Positions 8,683 through 17,697 of a stretch of DNA of 64,000 nucleotides are shown here, piece by piece. Source of the DNA: SOIA01 sp964348015 (GTDB lineage Bacteria; Acidobacteriota; Aminicenantia; Aminicenantales; Aminicenantaceae); contig CAYGBC010000050.1 of NCBI GenBank assembly GCA_964348015.1, positions 124,001 through 188,000 on the forward strand. The letters run 5' to 3'. The notes beneath the pieces are model-generated. The model worked only from the letters and a program-made list of their open reading frames with translations. It was not told where the DNA came from and made no database searches. The first letter of the stretch is position 1. Every line of letters begins with the position of its first letter. Both the position numbers and the translations under genes were made by a program.

Positions 8683-9705
8683 ATGAAAGAGAGCAAAATC
8701 GTTGCGTACTGCCTTGTGATTATTGTTATCTTTCTGACAGGCGTGGTCCTGAAGCTGGCCAAGCCCGTTCTTTTCCCTTTCTTTTTGGCCGTTTTTCTCT
8801 CTTTTCTGCTTTTTCCCGTTCTGGGCTTCTTGACGCGTTTGAAGATTCCCAAGTCAGTCTCTGTTGTTGTCATAGTCATACTGACTTTTCTTATCATTTA
8901 TCTTTTAGGCGTTCTTTTCTACACCAGCGGCAAGGCGTTTGCCTCTGAGTTCCCGAAGTATGGACAGAAAATCAGCTCGATTCTCACTGATATTCAACAA
9001 AGGATCAGGATTTCATTTCCAGAGTGGGAGCCTGTGAATTGGGTCGAACAGCTCAATATCAACAGGATGGGAGGATTTTTTGTTTCTTCGCTCGGCACGT
9101 TTTTCGCTTTTATGTCCAATCTTTTTCTGATCTTCATCTTTCTCGTTTTTATTCTGGCGAGCCGGGGAAATCTGAAAAGAAAAATAGAGAATTCTTTCAG
9201 CAGTAAAAGATCCTCCCAGATAAGCGATGTGATGTACAAAATCGACATTCAAATCCAGAAATATTTATCCATAAAAACAGTCATCAGCTTTTCCACTGGA
9301 GTTATGGCCACCATTGTTCTGCTGCTGTTCGGCGTTGATTTTGCGATCGTTTTCGGCTTTTTCACGTTTATCTTGAATTACATTCCCAATATCGGCTCTA
9401 TTATTGCTACAGCGTTACCCGTCGCTATCGCTGTTTTTCAGTTTGAGACACTCTGGCCGGCTTTCTGGATTCTGATCATACTCGGTTCAATCCAGATGAC
9501 TCTGGGGAATTTTGTGGAGCCGAGAGTGATGGGGCATGGTTTGGGCTTAAGCACTCTTGTGGTCCTCTTTTTCCTGTTTTTCTGGGGATGGCTGTGGGGC
9601 CTCGGCGGCATGATCCTGGCTGTTCCCACTGCAGCGGTCATTAAGATCGTGTGTCAGAACATACCTGGTCTGAATTTTGTGGCTCAACTGATGAGCAAGG
9701 ATTAA
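8683..9705 (+). CDS. AI-2E family transporter (PF01594-type permease)
   Basis: 340 residues with about seven or eight hydrophobic helices, in the pattern of the AI-2E/PerM/YdiK permease family: two helices at the N terminus, a hairpin at ~55-75, a large extracytoplasmic loop, then a C-terminal bundle with the conserved LNYIPNIGSIIATALPV and EPRVMGHGLGLS segments. Members have been linked to autoinducer-2 export or to sodium/proton exchange, so the substrate cannot be assigned. The ATG at 8683 is chosen over the in-frame ATG at 8662 because AAGGA lies 6 bases before it. Confidence 0.85.
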   Translation: MKESKIVAYCLVIIVIFLTGVVLKLAKPVLFPFFLAVFLSFLLFPVLGFLTRLKIPKSVSVVVIVILTFLIIYLLGVLFYTSGKAFASEFPKYGQKISSILTDIQQRIRISFPEWEPVNWVEQLNINRMGGFFVSSLGTFFAFMSNLFLIFIFLVFILASRGNLKRKIENSFSSKRSSQISDVMYKIDIQIQKYLSIKTVISFSTGVMATIVLLLFGVDFAIVFGFFTFILNYIPNIGSIIATALPVAIAVFQFETLWPAFWILIILGSIQMTLGNFVEPRVMGHGLGLSTLVVLFFLFFWGWLWGLGGMILAVPTAAVIKIVCQNIPGLNFVAQLMSKD

Positions 9706-9741
9706 GTCCACGAGCCCACTTTTATAGGCCGACTATCGAAT

Positions 9742-9776
9742 AAAAAAAGGCCGAAGGCCTTTCGGCCTCCGGCCTT
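9742..9776 (-). terminator. Intrinsic terminator of the beta-barrel gene
   Basis: Read on the minus strand, the arms AAGGCCGGAGGCC and GGCCTTCGGCCTT close a GAAA tetraloop (one G-U pair) and are followed by a run of T residues. It lies 29 bases after the stop of the minus-strand barrel gene. The hairpin also faces the end of the AI-2E gene from the other side, but without a T-run in that direction. Confidence 0.9.
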
Positions 9777-9804
9777 GAATCTTTCCTACGCTTTGGCGCG
9801 AAAT

Positions 9805-11172
9805 TCAGAGTCTGATCCCGAGGCTGAACCCAGCGTTGAGATCAGGGATCGAAGTGTTGCCGGTCAGGATGTAGGGGCCTTCGCGGAAGATATCATCATA
9901 CATATAGCCTTCGATGTAGAATCCTTTCTTCATATTCACAGTGAATCCGAGAGCGATCACCAATGAGGAGGCGGGCTGGGCGCTTACAGATTCCCAATCT
10001 TCTGTTGCCGGATCTGTGTCTAAATTATACAGAGTCTCTTCTTTGTAAGCCGTGTACGTGATCGAGGCCCTCATCTGAAACCAGTTAAAAAGCTGTTTTT
10101 CACCAAAAGCTCTGAGGATCGGATTGTAAGAAGTTTTGGGATTGCTCTTTTGAGTATCAGTGCCTGTGGCCTCAAGGCTCAACTCATCCTTGGAAGAATC
10201 GCGCATGAATCCGATTTGGATTCCGTAATTGTGGTCCTCTCCATGGAACAAAGGTCCCACCAAGAAGAGGAAGCTTTTCTGGAGCCGTTTAATGGTTGTC
10301 CCGTCATCTGCGGTGGCGGTATCTGGATCGACGTCGAGCGAACCGCCGAAAGAGAGATAATACATGTTTGCGACCAGAGAAGTGTTTTCACTCAAGAGGT
10401 AGTCCATCTTCAAGTTGAAATCTTTATCCGAAGCCGAAAAATTGGCCTCTTCCCCATCTGCGGTGGAACCAGCCGCGATCACGTATTCATACTTGTACTT
10501 GGGATTTCCGATGCCGAAATCCACGTTCAGGTTGATCTTGTCCTTCCATGTGTATCCCGCACCGATCCGGAACATCGAAGCGGAGATTTTCTTTGTGAAG
10601 GTGTCATCCATCTCTGTAGAGAGTGATTGGGGATCATTGATCCGATTTCCGGACACATTTCGAGCAATTTGGTTGAAGCCAAAACCGACCTTGAGGCTAT
10701 CTCCCAAGGGAAGGGCGTAATACAGTCCGAAGGACCTCATCCCGATTAGGTCCGACACGTTGACGCCATCGACTCCCACATTGGTTTGGCCGCAAATCGG
10801 AGAAACAAGCCCGTTGAGATCGTTGATGTTCTGGACAGGCCCAGACCAAATGTTGTTTCTGTAGCTGCCGTAGCGCTTGCCGATTTGGAATCCTATGACT
10901 CCCGGTAGGCCAAAGGGCTCCAATTGGGCAAAACTGAATCCGCTGTAGGTCCCAGTCGGGGAATCATAGTCCAGATTCACAAGAACAGGATAGTCCAGCA
11001 TATAGACAGGATTGAGCAGAGCATCCACAGATGTGATCACCATCCCCACGGGTGTGAACTCATGATAGACCGTTCCGGTCAGGACCATCTTTCTGGAATC
11101 CGAAGCCTCTGACTGGACAACCAGGAGCAGACACAGTACGCTCATAACAGCCACCGTTTTCATTCTTCTCAT
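9805..11172 (-). CDS. Outer-membrane beta-barrel protein, function unassigned
   Basis: 455 residues with a signal peptide (hydrophobic core VAVMSVLCLLLVV, cleavage near SEA-S). The body is rich in alternating polar/aromatic beta strands (for example FGLYYALPLGDSLKVGFGF and MFRIGAGYTWKDKINLNVDFGIG) and ends with a strand, DLNAGFSLGIRL, as expected of a barrel inserted by the BAM complex. The general look resembles FadL/OmpP1-type or porin-like barrels, but I see no defining motif. GGAGG nine bases before the ATG supports the start. It is a single gene with its own promoter-like element and a strong terminator. Confidence 0.75.
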   Translation of the reverse strand: MRRMKTVAVMSVLCLLLVVQSEASDSRKMVLTGTVYHEFTPVGMVITSVDALLNPVYMLDYPVLVNLDYDSPTGTYSGFSFAQLEPFGLPGVIGFQIGKRYGSYRNNIWSGPVQNINDLNGLVSPICGQTNVGVDGVNVSDLIGMRSFGLYYALPLGDSLKVGFGFNQIARNVSGNRINDPQSLSTEMDDTFTKKISASMFRIGAGYTWKDKINLNVDFGIGNPKYKYEYVIAAGSTADGEEANFSASDKDFNLKMDYLLSENTSLVANMYYLSFGGSLDVDPDTATADDGTTIKRLQKSFLFLVGPLFHGEDHNYGIQIGFMRDSSKDELSLEATGTDTQKSNPKTSYNPILRAFGEKQLFNWFQMRASITYTAYKEETLYNLDTDPATEDWESVSAQPASSLVIALGFTVNMKKGFYIEGYMYDDIFREGPYILTGNTSIPDLNAGFSLGIRL

Positions 11173-11226
11173 CGTACATTACCTCCATAAATGAGATTCA
11201 GATCAACGTACCTTTTGCGTATTCTT

Positions 11227-11255
11227 TTTATGGCACAGCCCTTTACTGGGGTCAA
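11227..11255 (-). promoter_or_regulatory. Putative promoter of the beta-barrel gene
   Basis: On the minus strand TTGACC (11250-11255), a 17-base spacer and CATAAA (11227-11232). It leaves a leader of about 48 bases with a good GGAGG site. Confidence 0.4.
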
Positions 11256-11290
11256 TCGCCCTTAGAGGTGAATCTGAAGGTGATATTGCA

Positions 11291-11314
11291 ACATCCTCAA
11301 GAGGATGTTTTTTT
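11291..11314 (+). terminator. Terminator-like hairpin on the plus strand
   Basis: ACATCCTC and GAGGATGT form a tight inverted repeat followed by seven T residues on the plus strand. Both flanking genes are on the minus strand, so no annotated transcript ends here. It could stop an antisense transcript from inside the barrel gene, or act as a hairpin in the upstream gene's 3' region. Confidence 0.45.
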
Positions 11315-11451
11315 GATGCGTGTCTCCCGCCCGAATTTTTAAGCTGAGGGCCGTGCCGGAAGTCAGACTCTGCGCCTGACCATGAACAGGCGTGAAGTCT
11401 GCCCGGATATTCCTTCGGAGGGGGATTGGAGATAGGGGAATAAATTTTGAA

Positions 11452-12102
11452 TCAGGATTTGGTGAGCAGCTTTTTTTGGAGGGAACGCTCTTTGAGCTTT
11501 GAGAATCGCTGGATGAGTTGCTCGAGGTAAGCCCTCCCTTCCAGGTTTCCTTGACTGACAAATTGAACGGAAAGCATCACTCGCTCCAGGCAGCGGATTT
11601 TTTCATCTTTTGTATAGATATCCTGATCTCCGGGGATTATGATTTTTTTCTCGTACCGGCACCTGTCCACACTCTCGGAGATGGCTTCTCCGATCTCATT
11701 TTTCGGTTTGTTCTCCTTATCCGGAATAAACACAAGCCCTTTGTCTTTTTCGATCTTCTCTCGAGCGTACTCGAGTGACAAAAGGGCCTTCCTGTCAGAA
11801 AACGATCTCTTTCTTTGTGCGTATTCCATCAGAGGAGCTTCTATGTGAAAGGCAAGCCAGGCCATCCGCTCATCTTTGAGTATGTCCTCTTCCGGGGATA
11901 TCCTTTTTGGCTGGGAGGCCTGTTTTTTTTCTATGAGCCGGTCCTCTTGATAGGAACTGTGAGTTTCGAGAAAGGAACAGCCAGGAGGACAATGGATTTC
12001 TTTTTTCCTGAGGAGGCCGCAGCAGAGACTGCACAGATGTTCATCCAAGGCCACGCAGTAACGTTTGCCCTTTCTGTTTTTGCATTGAGAGCATTTTGCC
12101 AT
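11452..12102 (-). CDS. Conserved protein with N-terminal cysteine-rich, probably zinc-binding, domain
   Basis: 216 residues. The first ~45 residues carry nine cysteines (CSQCKNRKGKRYC, CSLCCG, then HCPPGC), which looks like a treble-clef or zinc-ribbon site. The remaining ~170 residues are charged and mostly helical, with no motif I recognise. I have seen this N-terminal pattern only in uncharacterised proteins, so no function is proposed. Two ATGs are adjacent; the second (12102) lies 5 bases after GGAG and is used. It is the last gene of the pyrR-pyrB-pyrC-rnc-Mth938 run, 43 bases after the Mth938-like gene. Confidence 0.65.
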   Translation of the reverse strand: MAKCSQCKNRKGKRYCVALDEHLCSLCCGLLRKKEIHCPPGCSFLETHSSYQEDRLIEKKQASQPKRISPEEDILKDERMAWLAFHIEAPLMEYAQRKRSFSDRKALLSLEYAREKIEKDKGLVFIPDKENKPKNEIGEAISESVDRCRYEKKIIIPGDQDIYTKDEKIRCLERVMLSVQFVSQGNLEGRAYLEQLIQRFSKLKERSLQKKLLTKS

Positions 12103-12145
12103 CATTACTCCAGCGCAAGGAGGCGATGTTTTTGGGGACCCATCT

Positions 12146-12484
12146 TCAACAGGTCAGGTGGAAAGCGCCGATCGTTTTTTTCTGAGGGGAAGTCTCGTTG
12201 TACATGTGGACGGCCTGGGATGTTTTTTCAACAACAAGAGTGATCCCTTTCGACTGGGCGTATGCTTTGACTTCTTCCTCCACTTTCATCAAACCATGAT
12301 AGCCTGTCCCTATGACCAGAACATCAGGTGCTTCCTGGAAGACGTCCTCAATATCTTTGATTGAGAGTTTATGCCCGGTTTCCCGCCACCAAGATTCCTT
12401 GATCCTGTCTGGAAAGAGGATAAGGTCAGATGTATAGGCCTGGCCTTCAATTTCCATTCGACCGAACACATAAGATTCAATCAT
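12146..12484 (-). CDS. Mth938-like domain protein (NDUFAF3/DUF498 family)
   Basis: 112 residues covering the whole Mth938-like fold: the start IESYVFGRMEIEGQAYTSDL, the central DVLVIGTGYHGLMKV and the C-terminal TSQAVHMYNE segments are typical. In eukaryotes the relative NDUFAF3 assists complex I assembly; the bacterial role is not established. The start codon overlaps the stop of rnc by four bases (ATGA), indicating coupled translation. Confidence 0.85.
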   Translation of the reverse strand: MIESYVFGRMEIEGQAYTSDLILFPDRIKESWWRETGHKLSIKDIEDVFQEAPDVLVIGTGYHGLMKVEEEVKAYAQSKGITLVVEKTSQAVHMYNETSPQKKTIGAFHLTC

Positions 12485-13227
12485 TTTCTTTTTTTCATCA
12501 GGAATGTATCTGAAGTGAAGACTCTTATTTTTTTTCCAAGGATGCCTTTCAGAGCTTTTTGAGCGGCTTTCTGTTCGGCGCTTTTTTTGGAACTTCCTTT
12601 GGCTTTTGCCAGAGACCTTTTCTCCAGAAAAACCTCGACGATGAAGCTCTTTTTATGGTCAGGTCCTGCAGAGGTTACAGTTTTATACACAGGGGCAGGG
12701 AGATTTTCTTTCTGGAGGTATTCCTGCAGAGCGGATTTGTAATTATTGACCAAATATCTTTCGGCTTTGATCCTCTTGAAGATGAATTCAAACTGGGGAA
12801 TGAGGAATTTTTTAGCTTCTTTCAGACCCCCATCCAAGTATATGGCTGCCACCAGGGCCTCAAAAGCTCCGGCAAGAATAGAATTCTTTTTCCTCCCTCC
12901 ACTTTTTTCTTCCCCTTTTCCCAGAAGTATGTGTTTATCGAGCTTTATTCTCTTTCCGAATGTGGACAGAGATGTCGTGTTGGCGGCTGTGGACTTGAGT
13001 TTGGAAAGTTCCCCCTCTGATAATTCACTGTAGGTGGAATACAGATAATCGGCCACAATAAGCCCGAGGACCGAATCTCCCAGGAATTCCATGGTCTCGT
13101 TATCCGCGTCCACGTTTTGCTGGTTTTCGTAGGCATAGGAGCTGTGAGTGAGAGCCAGGCGGAGGAAATTTTTGTTTTTAAACCTGTATCCGATATTTTT
13201 TTCGAACAGTGTGATGCTTTTTTTCAT
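12481..13227 (-). CDS. rnc: Ribonuclease III
   Basis: 248 residues. The RNase III signature NETMEFLGDSVLG (near residue 44), with its acidic metal ligands, is followed by the second acidic cluster in AGAFEALVAAIYLDGG. The C-terminal ~75 residues are a double-stranded-RNA binding domain (ALQEYLQKENLP ... KGSSKKSAEQKAAQKAL). It cleaves double-stranded rRNA precursors and structured mRNAs. The ATG at 13227 gives the usual family start (LFEKNIGYRFKN); an in-frame TTG at 13257 directly after the pyrC stop is possible, but neither has a clear ribosome binding site. Confidence 0.95.
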   Translation of the reverse strand: MKKSITLFEKNIGYRFKNKNFLRLALTHSSYAYENQQNVDADNETMEFLGDSVLGLIVADYLYSTYSELSEGELSKLKSTAANTTSLSTFGKRIKLDKHILLGKGEEKSGGRKKNSILAGAFEALVAAIYLDGGLKEAKKFLIPQFEFIFKRIKAERYLVNNYKSALQEYLQKENLPAPVYKTVTSAGPDHKKSFIVEVFLEKRSLAKAKGSSKKSAEQKAAQKALKGILGKKIRVFTSDTFLMKKRK

Positions 13228-13257
13228 TAAGGAATCGCTTCTGACTCGGGTCCTCAA

Positions 13258-14556
13258 CTATGGGGCTTTCTTCAAGAATGAAGAGGAATAGGCGATTTTT
13301 CCTCCCACGATGGTCATAACGGGTCCTCCTCTCAATTCCCAGCCATTGAAGGGATTATTCCGGCTTTTGGATTTGAAAGAGTTCGCATCAACCACGATTT
13401 TTTTATCAAGGTTCAGGATAGTGATATCCGCATCCGCTCCCACGCTGAGACGGCCCTTGTTTCCAAGTCTCAGGATGAGTGCAGGATTGGTCGAGATCAT
13501 CTCGACAAATCGGGAGAGGGAGATGATTTTTGGGTTCACCAGTTTATCCAGGAGAAGAGGAACCGCTGTTTCAAGGCCGTTGATTCCAAAAGGCGCTGTA
13601 TCGAACTCGACATCCTTCTCATCTGCCGTGTGTGGAGCGTGGTCGGTGGCGAAAGTGTCTATTACCCCTGTTTTGACGGCTTGTTTGAGCGCTCGAACAT
13701 CTTCTTTACTTCTCAAGGGGGGATTCACTTTGAGATGAGTGTCATAACTCTCAATCAGAGAGTCTGTCAAGAAAAGATGATGGGGAGTCACTTCAGCTGT
13801 GACCTTCACTTTTTTTCGTTTGGCTTCCTTCACAAGCTCTACAGCCCCTTTAGTGCTCAGATGGGCGATGTGTATTGACGCATCTGCTTTCCTGGCAAGG
13901 ATTATATCTCGAGAGACCATTGTTTCCTCGGATGAAGAGGGAATTCCTCTGAGTCCGAAGAGATAGGAATGATATCCCTCGTGCATGACTCCATCGGCAC
14001 TTAAATTTTTATCCTCGCAGTGGTCGATGATGACCGCATTGAGGATTTTTGAATATTCCAGAGCCCTCCGCATCACTTGGCTGTTCTGGACAGGCATTCC
14101 ATCATCAGAGAAGGCGATGGCTCCCGCATCGATTAGATCTGCCATATCTGTGAGCTCTTCACCCTTTTCTCCTTTGGTTATCGAGGCTATCGGAAAGACG
14201 TTCACAGCCGCTCTCTTCTTGGCTTCAGAGAGAATATACTCCGTCACACCTCTGTTGTCGTTGATCGGGTCTGTGTTGGGCATGCAGGCGATGGAAGTGA
14301 AACCTCCCCGGGCCGCAGCAAGGGCGCCTGTGGCAATGGTTTCTTTATCTTCTTGCCCGGGTTCCCGGAGGTGGACATGCATGTCTATAAACCCGGGAGC
14401 AACAATCATACTTGAAGCGTCGATGAGTTTCGCTCCAGAAGCACTGATTTTTGGCTTTATTTGTGCGATTTTACCTTTATCGAGGAGAACGTCGAGCTTC
14501 TTATCTGTTCCAGAGGACGGGTCAACTACTCTTCCGTTCTTAATCAGTAGCCTCAC
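13258..14556 (-). CDS. pyrC: Dihydroorotase
   Basis: 432 residues, a type I dihydroorotase that cyclises carbamoyl-aspartate to dihydroorotate in pyrimidine synthesis. The metal-binding HVHLREPG motif is near residue 61, further ligands are in DHCEDKN and HIAHLSTKGA, and the catalytic Asp is in FATDHAPH. The start is GTG, supported by AGGAGG 8 bases upstream. It overlaps pyrB by 17 bases and is followed by rnc. Confidence 0.96.
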   Translation of the reverse strand: MRLLIKNGRVVDPSSGTDKKLDVLLDKGKIAQIKPKISASGAKLIDASSMIVAPGFIDMHVHLREPGQEDKETIATGALAAARGGFTSIACMPNTDPINDNRGVTEYILSEAKKRAAVNVFPIASITKGEKGEELTDMADLIDAGAIAFSDDGMPVQNSQVMRRALEYSKILNAVIIDHCEDKNLSADGVMHEGYHSYLFGLRGIPSSSEETMVSRDIILARKADASIHIAHLSTKGAVELVKEAKRKKVKVTAEVTPHHLFLTDSLIESYDTHLKVNPPLRSKEDVRALKQAVKTGVIDTFATDHAPHTADEKDVEFDTAPFGINGLETAVPLLLDKLVNPKIISLSRFVEMISTNPALILRLGNKGRLSVGADADITILNLDKKIVVDANSFKSKSRNNPFNGWELRGGPVMTIVGGKIAYSSSFLKKAP

Positions 14557-15478
14557 GGTCTTTTCCTCCTAATAATAAGTAGAGTACAGCCATCCGGACG
14601 GCAATGCCGTTTTCAACCTGTTTGAGAATCACGGATTTTGCACAATCCGCCATATCCGTGGTCAGTTCCACGCCCCTGTTTATCGGCCCTGGATGCATGA
14701 TTATCGCGTTCTTTTTGGCGCGTCGATACCTGCGCACACTGAGGCTGTAGAGATTTCTGTATTCCCGAATAGAGGGGAAGAAATTTTTCGCCTGTCTTTC
14801 CAGCTGAATCCTGAGCATCATGATCACATCGGCTCCTTCAACCGCGTGATCGAGGTTGAAGTCGATTTTGACACCAAATTTTTTGAATTCCTCGGGAAGG
14901 AGAGGTGGAGGACCCACAAGAGTGACACTGGCTCCCAACTTTCGCAGAAGAAATATGTTGGACCGAGCAACCCGGCTGTGGAGGATATCTCCGACGATGA
15001 CGACTTTCAGGTTCTGGAAATTTTTTTTCTCCTGCCGTATGGTGAAGGCATCGAGAAGGGCCTGTGTCGGATGCTCGTGGGATCCATCTCCTGCGTTGAT
15101 GATGTTCGATTTGCTGAAAGTGGAAGCGTAATGGGTGGCTCCCGAACTGGAATGCCGGATGATGATGGCGTCGGGATTCATAGCTTCCAGGTTCAGGATT
15201 GTGTCTTTGAAGGTTTCTCCTTTCGCAGCACTGCTGGCCTTCAGGTTAAAGTTAACAATATCCGCACTCAATCTTTTTGCGGCCAGTTCGAAAGAACTTC
15301 GTGTTCGTGTACTGGGTTCAAAGAAGAGATTGATAATGGTTTTTCCCCTGAGTGTGGGGACTTTTTTGACTTCTCTCGTGGATATTTCATAGAAGGATTC
15401 TGCCGTATCGAGTATTGTTTTGATTTCAGCGGCGGTGAGATGTTGGATGCCGAGAAGATGCTTGTGTGTGAAGGCCAA
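14540..15478 (-). CDS. pyrB: Aspartate carbamoyltransferase, catalytic subunit
   Basis: 312 residues. It condenses aspartate with carbamoyl phosphate, the first committed pyrimidine step. The carbamoyl-phosphate loop FFEPSTRTRSSFE is near residue 54, the second-site loop SSAAKGETFKDT follows, and HPGPINRGVE lies near the C terminus. No pyrI regulatory subunit is adjacent, so control is probably through PyrR. It lies 10 bases after pyrR and overlaps pyrC. Confidence 0.97.
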   Translation of the reverse strand: MAFTHKHLLGIQHLTAAEIKTILDTAESFYEISTREVKKVPTLRGKTIINLFFEPSTRTRSSFELAAKRLSADIVNFNLKASSAAKGETFKDTILNLEAMNPDAIIIRHSSSGATHYASTFSKSNIINAGDGSHEHPTQALLDAFTIRQEKKNFQNLKVVIVGDILHSRVARSNIFLLRKLGASVTLVGPPPLLPEEFKKFGVKIDFNLDHAVEGADVIMMLRIQLERQAKNFFPSIREYRNLYSLSVRRYRRAKKNAIIMHPGPINRGVELTTDMADCAKSVILKQVENGIAVRMAVLYLLLGGKDREATD

Positions 15479-15488
15479 ATTTTTTCTC

Positions 15489-16043
15489 CTATTTTATCCC
15501 TGGCGGCTCCGTGATCAGGACTTCATCGCTGTTGTCGATCTCTTTCAAGCGGACCTGCACAATTTCCCTTTTTGAAGTGGGAAGAAATTTGCCGACATAG
15601 TCCGCCCTTATCGGGAGTTCACGATGACCGCGATCGACAAGAACCAGAAGTTGAATCGTCTTCGGTCGGCCCAGGTCGATCAGGCTGTCCATCGCCGCGC
15701 GGATCGTTCTCCCTGTGAAGAGGACATCATCAACCAGGAGGACATCTTTTTTCGCAACAGGAAAATTGATTTCCGTTTTTTTCACCATGTGCTGGGCTTC
15801 CAATTCTGAGAAGTCGTCCCTGTAAAGAGTGATGTCCAGCACTCCGACAGGGACGTTGACTTTTTCAAACTCGTTGATCAGTTTCGATATTCGTTTACCG
15901 ACATAGATCCCTCTCGTTCTTATCCCGACAATGACAACATTCTTTAAATTGCGATTCCTTTCTATGATTTCCGTGGTCATTCGGTGCAACGCTCTTTTTA
16001 TTTTGCGAGAATCCATAATCTTGGCTTTAATTTTTTCTTCCAT
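15489..16043 (-). CDS. pyrR: PyrR, pyrimidine operon regulator / uracil phosphoribosyltransferase
   Basis: 184 residues. The PRPP-binding motif DVLLVDDVLFTGRTIRAA marks the type I phosphoribosyltransferase fold, and the N-terminal IMDSRKIKRALHRMTTEI is typical of PyrR. In other bacteria PyrR binds pyr mRNA in response to UMP and attenuates the operon it belongs to. It is first in the pyrR-pyrB-pyrC run. AGGAG lies 7 bases before the ATG. I did not find a convincing PyrR binding loop or attenuator in its leader, so the regulatory mechanism here is open. Confidence 0.95.
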   Translation of the reverse strand: MEEKIKAKIMDSRKIKRALHRMTTEIIERNRNLKNVVIVGIRTRGIYVGKRISKLINEFEKVNVPVGVLDITLYRDDFSELEAQHMVKKTEINFPVAKKDVLLVDDVLFTGRTIRAAMDSLIDLGRPKTIQLLVLVDRGHRELPIRADYVGKFLPTSKREIVQVRLKEIDNSDEVLITEPPGIK

Positions 16044-16110
16044 GAAAGAACTCCTGATGTGTGGAAAATCGGTCTTTCTTTTTGAGGGATGAATCCATTC
16101 TATCCCTAAG

Positions 16111-16139
16111 AAAATGCAATATCTTCAGGAAAAAGTCAA
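16111..16139 (-). promoter_or_regulatory. Putative promoter of the pyr operon
   Basis: On the minus strand TTGACT (16134-16139), a 17-base spacer and CATTTT (16111-16116). The -35 is good, the -10 weak. Between it and ribF there is an inverted repeat, CCGGATG (16166-16172) / CATCCGG (16217-16223), with a 44-base loop and no T-run. Confidence 0.35.
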
Positions 16140-16314
16140 GGAGATTAGAGAATAAGGTGGAGACACCGGATGCAGAACAGGGTGATTTCTTTTGAGAAGG
16201 CCTGCACAGGTTTCAACATCCGGATTATCAACCGGCGGGTTACACATGGAGAAAAAGCGGCTCTTTTAAGGCTTTTGGATTGAAGTTATAAGGGGCATGA
16301 AGCTCGGTCTGGTA

Positions 16315-17250
16315 TCAGTCGGAGATTCTGTTCTTTATCCCGAAATGCATCTGTGTGGCTTTCATGTCTTTTTCAAGCTGCATGGCTAGGTCATCCGGAG
16401 TCTTGAATTTTATCTCATTCCTGATTTTTTTCAGGAAGCGTATTCCGATATGTTTTCCGTAGAGGTTTTTTTCGAAGTTGAGTATATAAGACTCGATATT
16501 TATACCTTGTTGATCAAACGTGGGTTGGCTTCCCACGTTGGTCATTGAGGACAGGATTTGAGTCCCGATCCGGGTCTGCGTTATGAAAACTCCAGGAGGA
16601 ATAATATCATTTTCAGTTTCGATGTTAGCGGTGGGGAATCCCAGAGCCTTTCCGCGGGATTGGCCTCTGATAACGGTCCCTTCAATTTCATAAGATCTCC
16701 CCAATAGTCGACTCGCTCTCTCCACTTTTCCTTCCCGTAGGTAACTGCGAATAAGACTGCTGCTAACAGCCTCTCTGTCTTTGATGACCGAAGGGACGGG
16801 ACAGATACGGAAATTATATTTTGAGGCTAAGTGCTGAAGAAAGCCTGTATCTCCTTCTCGGTTTTTCCCGAAGTGAAAATTTTCGCCCACGATGACCGCT
16901 TGGGCTTTGAGTCTCTTCAAAATAATATTCCGGATGAACTCCTGGCCGCTGAGCTGTGCAAATCTTTCGTCGAACGGAATGATGAGGGCTGCCTGGATAT
17001 CGAATTTTTTAATTCCTCTTATTCGCTGGTCGAGTGTCTGGATCATTTTGATCCCATCCTTCACCAGTACTTGTCCCGGATGCGGGAAAAATGTCAGAAC
17101 GAGGGAAAACAGATCATACTCTTTGGCTTTTTTTTCGAGACACCGGAGTATCTTTTGGTGGCCCAGATGGACTCCGTCAAAATTTCCGATGGCCACGATC
17201 GAATGACTGGAGACGGACGGATAATTTTCGAGACCGCGAATGACTTTCAT
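16315..17250 (-). CDS. ribF: Bifunctional riboflavin kinase / FAD synthetase
   Basis: 311 residues. The N-terminal half is the nucleotidyltransferase (FAD synthetase) domain with IGNFDGVHLGHQ near residue 22 and VGENFHFGKN near 135. The C-terminal half is the riboflavin kinase domain with GRGQSRGKALGFPTAN-type sequence near residue 200. It converts riboflavin to FMN and FAD. It starts 4 bases after the stop of the DUF1844 gene, so the two are probably co-translated. Confidence 0.96.
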   Translation of the reverse strand: MKVIRGLENYPSVSSHSIVAIGNFDGVHLGHQKILRCLEKKAKEYDLFSLVLTFFPHPGQVLVKDGIKMIQTLDQRIRGIKKFDIQAALIIPFDERFAQLSGQEFIRNIILKRLKAQAVIVGENFHFGKNREGDTGFLQHLASKYNFRICPVPSVIKDREAVSSSLIRSYLREGKVERASRLLGRSYEIEGTVIRGQSRGKALGFPTANIETENDIIPPGVFITQTRIGTQILSSMTNVGSQPTFDQQGINIESYILNFEKNLYGKHIGIRFLKKIRNEIKFKTPDDLAMQLEKDMKATQMHFGIKNRISD

Positions 17251-17254
17251 AAGG

Positions 17255-17653
17255 CTACAAATTGATGATTTTGGCTTTTTCCATGTAGGCCATTCTGAGC
17301 TGATGGATACAGGAAACTAATAATTTTTCCTCCTCAGGCTCAAGATTTCCCTCGGTCCTCTTTTTGAGAAGATCGAGTAAATCGATCAGTCTTTTCACTA
17401 ACTCCAGGTTCTCTGCCATAGTATCGGAAATCGGATCTTTGGCCAGGCCAAGCTTGATCAAGGCTTGTGTGTAAAAAGGAAGAATAAGGGAGCTGAAATC
17501 GAGAGGAGGGAGAATTTCCTTTGCTTCTTCTTTCTGTTTTTCTTCTTTCGGTCGTTCTTCTTTCTGTTTCTCCTTTTTCTGTCTTTTTTCTGGTTGTTTC
17601 TTTGTTTCCTTTTTCGTGGCTTTCTTTTTTGTATCGTCTTTTTTTTCTGGCAT
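17255..17653 (-). CDS. DUF1844 family protein with Lys-rich N terminus
   Basis: 132 residues. The first ~45 residues are a Lys/Glu repeat tract with almost no hydrophobic residues, probably disordered. The remaining ~85 residues match DUF1844: FSSLILPFYTQALIKLG, then LVKRLIDLLDLLKKRTEGN, then LVSCIHQLRMAYME. The family has no established function. The Lys-rich extension is unusually long for it. The gene is first in a two-gene unit with ribF, divergent from mazG. Confidence 0.85.
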   Translation of the reverse strand: MPEKKDDTKKKATKKETKKQPEKRQKKEKQKEERPKEEKQKEEAKEILPPLDFSSLILPFYTQALIKLGLAKDPISDTMAENLELVKRLIDLLDLLKKRTEGNLEPEEEKLLVSCIHQLRMAYMEKAKIINL

Positions 17654-17697
17654 TCCTTCTCCTTTTTCAAAAGAGAATATAAAGTGTTTGATAGGGA

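Noticed and set aside
11262..11561. 99-codon minus-strand ORF upstream of the beta-barrel gene
   Set aside because: It overlaps the Cys-rich gene in another frame, has Ser-rich low-complexity sequence and no ribosome binding site.
16044..16314. PyrR-binding attenuator or riboswitch before pyrR
   Set aside because: I found a small inverted repeat and a promoter-like element but no binding-loop consensus and no terminator hairpin with a T-run.
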